Positions 23,995 to 34,200 of a stretch of DNA of 64,000 nucleotides are shown here, piece after piece. The DNA lies in the NCBI RefSeq assembly GCF_964204865.1, contig NC_135255.1, positions 6,539,135 to 6,603,134 of the forward strand, given 5' to 3'. Below the pieces are notes generated by a model. It was not told the origin of the DNA. It saw only the letters and a list, made by a program, of their open reading frames with translations, and did not search any database. Each line of letters starts with the position of its first letter. Position 1 is the first letter of the stretch. Origin of the DNA: Styela clava (lineage: Eukaryota > Chordata > Ascidiacea > Stolidobranchia > Styelidae). Made by a program: the position numbers and the translations under genes.

Positions 23995-24509
23995 AAATTT
24001 TATATATTGAGTCGAGCAAATCATTTTGGATATCCTTAGATGTCCCTTTCGAAACAGTTGCAGCATCAAGATGATCTCTCAATACTGTATCTAGGGATGC
24101 GGTGTATTCCATCATATCCAAAAATACCCCTATATTAGAAGAGCCAGCCCGTTCATCGTGCCCACGGAGGGACAGCTCGTGACAACCAATGAACTTCAAA
24201 ACATCTATCAATCGACCGAGAACATGGCGGTTTTTCTCGACGTTTTGGTTGTGCCGACGAATAGAAACCGCGCGTCCTTCATCCAACTGTGCTGCAATAT
24301 TAACATTTCCGAATGTACGGTATTTTACTGCATTGTCCAGATGCTCCATAGAAGATTGATGATCCCTGGCACGCTCGGAAAGATGTTTGGGATCTCTAAA
24401 ACCAAATTTACACCAACGTGAGTCACGATCGGTAGCAAAAAGTAGGCAATAAAAACAAAAAAGTGCATTTTTGACCTCGCTGTAACACAACCATTCGTGT
24501 TTTTCATAC

Positions 24510-25287
24510 TGTAGCGTACCGGCAATGTATGAAATAATTATCCAGGTTCAGAATATCTTCTAATATGATCTGACGTCAAGTTTTCTCTCAATAGTCCAAG
24601 TCTTTATGCTATTTTATGTCATTTATTAACAACTCGAACAGTAAACGATCCAAAACAACCAAACACTCCCCAAAGGAACGAAAAGCATAAAATAAAAATA
24701 ATAGATACCAGGCAGTAAAATGCAAGAAAGACCACATACACAACAAAAACACTGACAAACCCTGAAATCCAAGACAGCTCTGAATAAAAACCAAATGACC
24801 CCTAGAATCTGGTACAATAAACTAGCTACTGCAATTTGCAAAACAGGCCGAAAGTAACTTATGACAGGCATTCAAAAAGACTATAAACAATTCTATAGGT
24901 GCACAACATTTGAACAATACTGATGAAAGCTAATTCCACGATAAAACTGAAAATACAACATTACGGTAAATGAACTGTAATGGCACTGTACTGGTAAGAA
25001 CAATAACATGGTCCCTACGTCAGCCCACTGTCCAGCACAAAACATCCGACAGTCACACAACACAGACAAACATCCCTGAAGACCAGAGGCATTCACACAG
25101 ACATTCAAATCCCACCAATCAAACCGAAACACTCAGACGACTGCCCTCTGTCGCACACCATACACCAACAGACCACGCTGTCCCCGAGAACCGATCGACC
25201 GTGTCGCAGCGTCTAAACTGCTAGAATACCAAATATGGAAACGATATCACATGATGTCATTTAACAGGCAAAACAAGGGTCGTCACA
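24510..25287 (-). mobile_element. Solo LTR (retrotransposon), 778 bp
   Basis: On the minus strand it starts TGTGACGAC and ends CGCTACA, the TG...CA ends of an LTR. It is flanked by 4-bp duplications (ATAC on the plus strand at 24506-24509 and 25288-25291). TGTGACG starts are common in Ty3/gypsy LTRs. Removing it with one duplication joins ACTTGG-TAT to GAAAAA (TWY-EK) in frame in the host transposase. No internal retrotransposon genes are present, so it is a recombination product. Confidence 0.85.
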
Positions 25288-25452
25288 ATACCAAGTTTCT
25301 GCGCAGAATGTACGCCGACGCTTTCCTCCGTCATGGGATTGTTCCAGTGAACAATTTTTTGGTTGATAAAGCCCAAGACGTTGTACCTCTAATTTTTGTT
25401 CCAGCGGCAGCTGCGAAAACGGAGTGCGAAGTAGTGCATCAACCTTATTCAT

Positions 25453-25991
25453 TATGAGGTCTAAGGCTAAGAAATGCGAAGCCGGAAAGAAGTGAGGAGC
25501 TCAAAAGGAATGTGGAAAATCGAAAGCAAATGGACTAAAGGTCTCTAACTGATTCAAATAGCGAAACAAGCGACAAAAACGAAGGCGAGGAAACTATCAA
25601 CTCTTCAAGCAACCAACGAACGAGAAGGAATGCGTGAATATGTCAACACGTTGTTGTAAGAAACGTCGGCATTGTGTCGTCATAATTTCGGGACTAGCCC
25701 CGATCGGCCCCGATGATTTAGTAAAAGAAACAGAAAACAAACGAGACAATCGCGGCGAGTGGAAGATAAAAGAGAGAATACGATATACAATGAGCAACCG
25801 CGGCAAAATCGGCGTCGCCCCGTCGACGTTCGGCGAAGGCTTTGCGAGCAAAAAAAGGAACCATGTCGGGAGAATATGGCTAGTGTAGACAGTCTGTGCA
25901 ACCGATATTGAGGTATTTTTCGAATATTTTATTATACCGAAAAAACAACCGGGGCATTGCCCCGGTTGGCCCTGTTGACGCGCCGCCACTG
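25453..25991 (-). mobile_element. 5' terminal part of the hAT element
   Basis: Reading in, the terminus is CAGTGGCGGCGCGTC (ending at 25991), followed by a perfect palindrome at 25946-25968 (CAACCGGGG.ATTG.CCCCGGTTG). GC content is well above the flanks. It lies immediately upstream of the transposase and probably contains its promoter and untranslated leader. I see no matching right terminus beyond 22381. Confidence 0.6.
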
Positions 25992-26671
25992 ATATACATC
26001 CAATATGGAAGTATGACCCCCCCCCCCCTGTTTTGCAGTTTTATTCCCTTTCTCAACATCATTCCTGTATGGAAAAATGATAAAATACATCGATCATTGA
26101 ATAGCACTAAACTAAATATATTGCTTTGGTGGACTGAATGTAAGACAATAACAAGTTTGCCAGAGTATTATCATTAGTATCACAACACTTAATTGTTAAA
26201 GTATCCAAATATAAATTCTGAATATTCGGAATGTTCCTGTGTACTTGCATAGAGTTTAACATTATAAATTTTCCGATATTCTGAGTCACTTTCCTTTTCA
26301 CGTTGCTGTTTTACTTTGATATATCAGTATCTTTTAGATAAACGAAGCCGGCCGAGTGAAAAGCTTTCACAATTGATTCTCCAACATACTTCAAATCTTT
26401 CGTAGATATATATATTTTTGTTTCGTATATCGCACAACTGGCGAAGTCTATAACAGGAAGCTTCATTTTTATGTAAACTAACCTATATAATGTGTCAGAA
26501 ATAGTTGTTACTTTAACAGAGCCAATGTTTAGTCTAAAATTTCGCTGTTTTTTTATTTAATTCTTGAGCACCCTCTTCAACGACAGCACACATCTATGAT
26601 TGCATCTCATCTGGTACAACATGTGACTATGATACGAAAGACAATAGAATCCCGTAGTTACTTATTCATGA
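25992..26671. other. Spacer without recognised gene
   Basis: AT-rich with a C-homopolymer near 26015. Nothing else recognised. Confidence 0.4.
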
Positions 26672-26679
26672 AATATAAC

Positions 26680-27199
26680 CAGTGGCGTAGCATCCACCCC
26701 CGCAACCCCCGCGGTAGCGGGAGGGCCCACAGCGCAAAGGGGCCCAAGCGGTTAGAATTTATAAATTTAAGCCGCAAAACTAAAAGTTGCATTGCAAAAC
26801 CAGTTATTCACATCTTATAACGTTGATGTTAGTTCTGCTCAAATCGGTTTGTTACGTAACAATGCCAGGAAGTCGTCGATTTTCGGCGTCTTGTGGTCTG
26901 ATCGCACCGGCAAAATTTCGAAGTCTGTCAGAATGATGTCGAAAGCAAAACCTCTCAGTGGCGCACAGAAACGCAGAAAAAGGGCAGAAGAGGAAGCACG
27001 TATGAAAAAACTAAAGTAACCAAGATAAACGGCAAATTTTAGGTTACCATTGTTTTTTAATAGCGACATGTTATGCTTTTTGTCGAAATAAAAAAAGCGT
27101 TGTTTTAGCTTATGTCCGAGAGTTTTTAGGGTCATTTCCACGAAATATTTTTGCGGGGGGGGGGGGGGGGGGGTCCACGAGAGTCTTGCTACGCCACTG
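26680..27199 (+). mobile_element. Internally deleted hAT element, CAGTGGCGTA family
   Basis: Perfect 13-bp TIRs CAGTGGCGTAGCA and perfect 8-bp duplications AATATAAC (26672-26679, 27200-27207). It keeps the first residues of the transposase: an ATG near 26932 opens MMSKAKPLSGAQKRRKRAEE, an N-terminal signature of ZMYM1-like hAT transposases, and stops at 27019. A G-homopolymer of about 20 lies just inside the right end. It is a deletion derivative of a relative of the element at 22381-25991. Confidence 0.92.
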
Positions 27200-27472
27200 A
27201 ATATAACCTCCGTCCTAACTCAATTTAGTTCATTTTTACATCATCCAACTATTTCAACTTTTAGGACCTTTGCGTAGACTTAGTATAAAGTTAGACTATA
27301 ACGTGATTTCTTCGATTCAAAAAACTGTTACGAACCGTCTCACTTTCACAGGAAATTTTAATACTGTCTGTCCAGTAATCTCTTAGACTCAGCTAGATCA
27401 GTCATCGTTTATCCGTTTGGTAACGTTGTAAACTTTCAATTTATTCTGTTTCATGTTCTTGGCAGAAAAAAG

Positions 27473-28663
27473 ATGTTGTTTATAAGTTATATCTTGGTAG
27501 CTCAGAGCTTTGCAAAATGTTTTGCATATACAAACCTTATTTTTGTCCCAGGTAATACTACACACATATATATATAATATATATTATTGTAAAAATAAAT
27601 CGTGATAGGCGCCACAATAGACCAAAATGGAATATTAGGAAATGTATTCTTCAGTACCTTCGCGTTGGTTGTCTAAGAGAAAAGAATAATTATTGTATTT
27701 CAGGCATATCCGTTGGAGATTTCTTCAGCGTGAAAGTTGGTTACGATTTTTATGGCCAAGCAGATGTTATCATCAAGTCTTATGATGAATTCAATTATGA
27801 TTCAGGTAAATAATCTGTTTCTGGCACTTTGCATATTTTGTGAATCTTATAGCTTATTTTTCATTTACAGATGATATGATGTCACAGATTATTACTTATC
27901 GATCTTAAGATAAGGTATTTGTCTGTTAGATAGGTATTTGTCTGTTTGTTTGTTTGTCTGTTAGATACACGCGATATCTCACGAAAACAAAGATGAATCC
28001 GCTCCAAATTGCATATGCATTCATCATATCTCGGATCAGAAACCTATTGATTTTGGATGAATTATGTCGTATAATTAGCGAGTTAATAATTAATTAGTGA
28101 TGGGACACAAGGTGTCACTATGCAGTAAGAGCGCTGTTTTGGGGGATCCCCTAACTTTCGATCGATAAGGATCTGACCGATATTCTCGTTGACATGGTTA
28201 ATCGCTATTCATACAACCTGCGACAATCGTTATGTCTACAATATCCATGTTCATTCGGTGGGAGATGTATTTTGAAGCCAGTTTCAGAATTGCTTGCTGA
28301 AAATCAAAAGGTTGCAATAGAGCAAAATACTCTGGACTTGGTTAGTAACCTTTCGCCAGTGGAAACAATCAATAAATCAGTAGCAATTCTTGAAGCCAGG
28401 GCAATTCTGACAAAGCATTTGATGATGTACGATATCTTGGAAATTCTTGGATGATGTCACCCATTTCGACTGATGTAATCTTACAAAAATTTCAGAGAAC
28501 TGTTACCTTGCATGTTCGAATAGCAATGGTAAAACAAGTCGAGCAAGATATGAAGTCAGCAGTTGGAGCAACTTTACAAGATTTTGAACAAATTGCAATG
28601 AAGTACATTCGATGCGATTGCATAAATGGTTCAACAGGTTCCCGCTGTGAATCTTGCTCATAG
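27473..28663 (+). pseudogene. Secreted protein gene broken by a transposon insertion
   Basis: Exon 1 27473-27551 encodes a signal peptide (MLFISYILVAQSFAKCFA). Exon 2 27704-27805 encodes GDFFSVKVGYDFYGQADVII. Exon 3 starts at 27871 (DDMMSQI), is split by a Helentron-like element (27890-28189) and resumes DMVNRYSYNL..LQYPCSFGGRCILKP. Phases agree (1,1). Near 28430 a one-base shift moves the frame; the second part (MMSPISTDVILQKFQ, then IRCDCINGSTGSRCESC) ends in a stop at 28663. The C-terminal cysteines look EGF-like. I do not recognise the family. Two independent lesions suggest a dead copy; unbroken paralogues probably exist elsewhere. Confidence 0.65.
27890..28189 (+). mobile_element. Helentron-like element, copy 3, inside an exon
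   Basis: Starts TATTACTTATCGATC, contains ACGCGATATCTCACGAAAAC and GTCGTATAATTAGCGAG, and ends GACCGATATTCTCG before T. The host reading frame is continuous if the element is removed between two T residues (CAGAT/TGACATGG), without a longer target duplication. This matches the T-T insertion preference reported for Helentrons. Confidence 0.7.
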
Positions 28664-29027
28664 TATTTTATAATGTATGCAAAGTTATTGTAAATAATCG
28701 AAATTAAATGAGCCTATCATACGCAGAGGACTTTTATACACAATCAAGAAGGATTACCATAATTCAACACTGCATTCACATCTAAAATCCATACATAAAA
28801 ATCTGTTTTTATTATTGCCATGCTTCCTCATTCGTAACTGGACTAATGAAACTAGAAAAGTTGTTTCAGACGAAGATACAAACTCGACTACTGTAGTAAA
28901 TAAAATGATATATATATCAACTTTTATAATTCGATTATTGTACTAAGTCAACTGCTGTTAAAATACTATTAGGAATTGCAAAATTTCTGGATAATTTTTG
29001 CTTGACTTTAATATGGGATTAAAATGA
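28664..29027. other. Spacer without recognised gene
   Basis: AT-rich, nothing supported. Confidence 0.4.
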
Positions 29028-30181
29028 TCATCGACTTTTGCCACAGAAACAGACCTGAGTCCCTAAAGTATAACAGTAAAAGCTGCTACCAATATAGTAT
29101 TAGTAACAGGGAATACTTTATGCAACTGTAAATTCACATCTGTCATTCGTGAGTTCACTCGTTAGAAAAGGTGTGAAAGAAGTCCAGATTATTCATAAAA
29201 CTGACACAAAACAAAAAGATTAGACGTACTTGCCTGCAGTCACCAAATCAGCTCGAGCAAACTCGTTTGCTAGAATAACTGGGTCAAGAATAGGAGCATT
29301 ATATGATTGTAGATTTTTAAAAATTACTACTTCAGCAGCATCTGCATCTTGCACTGAAACATAATTAGATAATTACTTTTAGATTCAATAAACACGACAT
29401 AGAAATGTACTTCAACTTGGAAAATCCGAGCAACCCACTTCGAATTATTTGTAAAGAAAAGTGAAGCATCATTACTTATTGATCTTTATTACTTATCGAT
29501 CTTTAGATCGGTAATTACTTATCGATCTTTAGATCGGTAAGTATGTTGATAAGTAATTGTCTGTCTGTTTTTCTGTTAAATGCACGCGATATCTCACGAA
29601 GGCGTGGTTGAATATGCTCCGAATTGTGCATGTGCATTCACCATATCTCGGACCAGGTCGATCGATAAGTCTTCGGTCTCCGACCGATATTCTCGTTTTC
29701 AATACTTGACGCTTCGTTTCGTGGGCTACATTATCCAACTTATATGTATTTTGAAGACATATCCATTAACGCAGGATTTGACACTATATTACAAATGTAT
29801 ATGCAAGCATACATGCAACTTACCGTCTTTGTAAATTTATTCATACAATTTTCAGCGCTCCAGAATTGTATTTAACAATATACAGACGAGAATATCGGTC
29901 GGAGACCGAAGACTTGTCGATCGAAACTGCGGTTTCGATTCATGACTCTATAGTGACACCGCGTGTCCTACCACTAATTAATTAATAACTCGCTAATTAT
30001 ACGACATAATTCATCCAAAATCGAATAGGCTTCTGGTCCGAGATATGATGAATGCAGATGCAAAATTTGGACAAACAAACAGACAAATACCTATTGTCGT
30101 TCTGATTGATTCTTATTTGAAGCTCAATTACATTTATGTTTAAATTTCGGAAAAGCACCTCCTCTACTTCAGTAAAATTCA
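29028..30181 (-). CDS. Possible 3' exons of an unidentified minus-strand gene
   Basis: Exon 29234-29353 reads DADAAEVVIFKNLQSYNAPI and continues to FARADLVTA. It has a TTTCAG acceptor and a GC-type donor (CAG/GCAAGT). The next acceptor (CTTTAG, 29063) gives GTQVCFCGKSR and a stop at 29028, with phase 1 agreeing on both sides. Upstream, about 30110-30168 after TTTTTTCAG reads FTEVEEVLFRNLNINVIEL, but a donor is not clear because a Helentron-like copy abuts. No family recognised; it may be a relic. The alternative is chance open frames. Confidence 0.35.
29471..29695 (+). mobile_element. Helentron-like element, copy 4 (short)
   Basis: The 5' palindromic unit ATTACTTATCGATCTTTAGA is present in tandem (at least twice). 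After the ACGCGATATCTCACGA core the middle is deleted, and the end is GACCGATATTCTCG plus T. Confidence 0.65.
29887..30105 (-). mobile_element. Helentron-like element, copy 5
   Basis: Inverted relative to copy 4, 190 bases away. On the minus strand it ends TCGGTCTCCGACCGATATTC before CGT. It is truncated in its 5' part after the GTTTGTTTG microsatellite. Confidence 0.65.
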
Positions 30182-30460
30182 CTGAAAAAAAATTCCAATT
30201 CTGATCAGACTAATTCAAAATTCCTTTTCGTTCTAATCAGATTACGTTTTGTACAATGTACATAGTGTAAATACCTTTTCATAAACCCAGAGCTCAATAA
30301 AAAACTTCTACGACGTGTTATATTTTGGGTTTGAAAATTTTTTTGAAGAAGTTTTTATTCGAACTAAAAACATATATATACAGTTAATATCTTCGTTCAC
30401 TCTCTTTGAGGTTTCTTTATGTCTATTATTCTACAATGAGTCAGTCATATTAGTCTAACG

Positions 30461-31069
30461 CAGGGGTGTCCAACCCGCGGGCCGCATGTGGCCCACAGGA
30501 AGAATTCTTGCGGCCCACTTGAAGTTTTTATATAAATACGGACATATAAACATATTTAACATGAAAATTACCGTCCATTGCAAAATCATCAAGGTTGGAG
30601 TCACATACCGGTACTTGTTTTATTGATGGTTGTTGAACCACAAAAACAAATCCACCGGTATGTCTGGAACAAAAAAGATGAAGCTTGAGGATGAAAATCG
30701 GAAATATCAAAAGAATTGGAAAGAGTTGTAAGACAACGATGTATGCCTAATATGCTGTAAATCTGTTTTGAGCTTGAAGTCTTATAATTTGAAAATTATG
30801 AAGTCGAAGCATAGAAGTACGCTGACGAACAAAAATTTGATTTGCATTTTGCATAAAAGTTGAGTTGAATTTCATGGTCTTTGTGTGCATCATGTGTTCA
30901 GAAATCCGCAAAAATGTTCTGCAATCCAGGCGTTTGATTTATGGACGCTCAAATTATAACGTAAATCGGAATTGGGTTGGTATTTAAGTTTGGTAAAAAC
31001 GTTTGCGGTCCGCAATGAATTTTCCCATGTGAAAGTGGCCCGCGACACTAATAAGGTTGGACATGCTTG
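30461..31069. mobile_element. hAT-type MITE just upstream of CCT7
   Basis: Ends read CAGGGGTGTCCAAC (followed by CCGCGGGCC) and, inverted, CAAGCATGTCCAAC. The direct repeat CTAACGC flanks both sides (30455-30461, 31070-31076). It ends 166 bases before the CCT7 start codon, so it may carry or displace promoter sequence. Confidence 0.8.
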
Positions 31070-31235
31070 CTAACGCGAATACGCGATTTGGAAAATTTCG
31101 CATCGGTAATGAATTACGGACACCTAGTGGAAAAATGAAATTGCCGGTTTGTTTGATTCCAGAACATTCGCGACCGTTGGCAAGTTTCGGGCGTGTTCAT
31201 CGGCAGTTTGCTTCGAGTGTTCAGATAGTGACAAA

Positions 31236-34200
31236 ATGATGGTGAGTTATCTGAAGACATCAACTTTAAACTTTATGATTTAGTGTTATTTTACTTCTAT
31301 GCGAAGAGAATTTTAACCTATCGTTCGATTAAATCGTTACAAGTGTACTAATATTTGTGAATATGCTTGCTGTTCAGTGAAATTGAAATAGGCTCGTTTG
31401 ATCACCGTATTGCACCGACATAACGATCATAATCAAGCGCAGTTTTGCCCGTTCCGATACTGAAGGCGGCCGACATTGCACTTAGTGACTTAGAAATTAT
31501 TTCAGTATATAGCTGCTAAAAGCGTTGTACAATCTGACAGTCGTTTGACAAAATTATATACTGTTAAGCTTAAACTTTCCACATGCCGACGTGGTTGTAC
31601 TTTCGGTATTTAACCCCCCCTTTTGAAATGTGAAAAAAAGCATCCATGTTTTCCGGCTGTTACGGCCTAACTTGGCATTTAGATATTTCACCTGGCTACG
31701 CCCTCGATCTGTAGGTGGTTATTAGGCAACATTTATTGGTATATTTACAGGTGCATACCTCAATGTTTTTATTATTTTGTAGCAACCACAAATCATCCTC
31801 TTAAAAGAGGGAACAGACACTTCACAAGGAATCCCTCAACTTGTCAGTAATATCACAGCATGTCAGGTTGTCGCAGAAGCAATCAGAACAACTCTTGGTC
31901 CACTAGGAATGGACAAACTTATTGTTGAAAATAATGGTAAATGATGATTTCAGGATTATATGATATTTTTTTCATACAAAGTGGGGTAAGAGGCTCACAA
32001 CTAGCTAAATTCTTTTACGAACAATTTCAGAATTTAGAGTGTTATTGATCAGTTTATAAAATACTGCGTTGTGGAGAGGACTTCATCACTTATAACTTTG
32101 TATAACTATGTCGGTATGTATTCATCATCTGCCACCAGATTCCGGATTGACAAAGCTTTCGACTTTGTCGCTTGAATCAGGTTAAAGAAATTTTGACTGA
32201 CTAGCTCCCAGTTCTAGAAGACAAAATTTTTGAGTGCAAAGATTTTGCATATGCAAGCCTTATTAAATTGTCTGTGGAGAATGCTTAGTCAACTTTCCAT
32301 CGAAAATTTAGACTTTGACATCTAGAATTATAACCAGGAGTTTTGAAATACGACTCCGGCTTAGATTCCAATATCAATGAAAAATACATCAGACTGATAG
32401 AATCTGCAACTAGTTTAATGTTCTGGGTTTAAGATGTTGGTGCTGGAGAAAAATTTTATTGCTCAGTGCTTGGATGAATCACCTATGATAGCTAGGAGTC
32501 TGATCATTCTCTCTTACAATTGTTCATATTATACAGGACAATTGTCATAGCTAGGTAATCTTCGCAGCTACATGACATAATTTGCTAGATTTTTTTATGC
32601 ATATTTATCTTTTAGAATTTATATTACAGGAAAATCCACAATATCAAACGATGGAGCGACGATTCTCAAATTGTTGGATATTGTTCACCCAGCAGCAAAA
32701 ACACTTGTTGATATATCACGTTCACAAGATGCTGAGGTTGGTATTGGTGGCTTTACTTTTAGATGTATATAATTATATGATGGGCCATTCTAGTTTTGAA
32801 TCCGAAAAGCAAGAAGACCCATAAAAATTAGGTAGCCTACTTCTATAGTGTGCGTACCAGGTTGGGGTTAGACCATAATTTTATTCAGATTTCCCTTATT
32901 TTAGCTCTATTACGAATTTGGAGACTGTCTGCGTTAGCCAAGTAAATATATACCCCCTGCCCATGGGCTTCAGTCCCTTTACACAACTAATCTAATTAGC
33001 TATTATTTATTCATTAGTTTTTGGCTTCATTAAGTGTACATGAGCTCATCAACATCTTAGTATGAATAAGTTTTGTTTTACATTTTTCAGGTTGGTGACG
33101 GGACAACCACTGTGACATTGCTTGCGGCAGAATTTTTAAAACAAGTTAAAACATTTGTTGAAGATGGTGTCCATCCTCGGGTAAGATGCAGTATCCAAAA
33201 ATGGTTGGCGATCTGACATCCACTTAATCCAGTAAAATAGATAGCGATCGGAAACCGCCGACCTTTCGATCTTGCAGTTTCGATTCCTTCGCTCTGACTC
33301 AATAGTGACACTGCGTGTCCCCTCACTAATTGTACGACATAATTCATCCAAAATCAATAGACTTCTGGTCCGAGATATGATGAATGTACATGCAAAATTT
33401 GGAGCAGATTCAACCTCGCTTTCATGAGATATCGCGTAACATACGAAAGTGAAACAAACAGACAAATACCTATTAATATACTTACCGATTGAAATGGATA
33501 AGCAATAAGAATACCCATGATACCAATTTTTTCCCCATTAATATGGTTGTTTCGATCATTGTTACTCCTTAGGTGTGAGGCATGGATTTCTGCCCGCGTT
33601 TCAAATAAGGCCATTATAATTTCTATTTTTTTTCATATTATTATTGTTAATCATACCAGGTAATCATCAGAGCTTACCGACGTGCGACGCAACTAGCGAT
33701 TGAAAAAATTAGGGAAATCCAGGTTACAATTAAGAAAGATGACCCCAAGTAAGAACAATATTTTGTTTTATTAATATTATTTTATGAGTTTTATTTTTGT
33801 GATTGAAAAACGTGTTATATGTCTTCAGGGAATGGCGACAATTACTTGAAAAATGTGCATCAACGGCTCTTAATTCAAAACTTGTAGCGGCTTACAAAGA
33901 TTTCTTTTCACCTATGATTGTTGATGCAGTTTCAATGCTAGGTGACCTTTTACCATTGAATATGATTGGTATCAAAAAAGTTTCCGGTGGAGCTCTCAGC
34001 GTAAGTTGTATCTTTGATTAACGCTTAATAATAGTTACCGGTAAGCGTACCGGTACAGTAAAAATGGGAAGCTATTCTGAAATTATCATCCATCTCTGTT
34101 GTGTATTCATTGAATTTTCCATCTCTAAACACATACGGCAGGTTTAAACCATATACCCCCATCTCATACAGGTTTCAATTAAGATAGATTTCTATTCTTG

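Larger units (their letters stand above)
22381..25452 (-). pseudogene. hAT transposase (ZMYM1-like/DUF4371 type), decayed and twice interrupted
   Basis: Reading on the minus strand: 25452-25288 encodes LLRTPFSQLPLEQKLE and GGKRRRTFCAETWY, then comes a solo LTR. 24509-23995 continues EKHEWLCYSEVKNALFCFYC to LLDSIYKI, then a MITE. 23790-23180 continues LQHLALEIENC, FLSIQSDETTDITC, TYDGAAVMSGSKHGVQ and HCYAHQFNLVIKN. After two frameshifts (near 23180 and 23105), 23100-22381 encodes the C-terminal dimerisation region with SSADAERTFSTLKRIKTYL and ends FKQ stop. The N-terminal zinc-finger-like block, catalytic Asp regions and dimerisation block occur in the order usual for domesticated-ZMYM1-like hAT transposases. 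Frameshifts and insertions make it non-functional. Confidence 0.92.

Noticed and set aside
25634-25888. Plus-strand frame of 84 codons near the hAT 5' end
   Set aside because: Lies antisense in the GC-rich leader of the hAT element with no supporting similarity.
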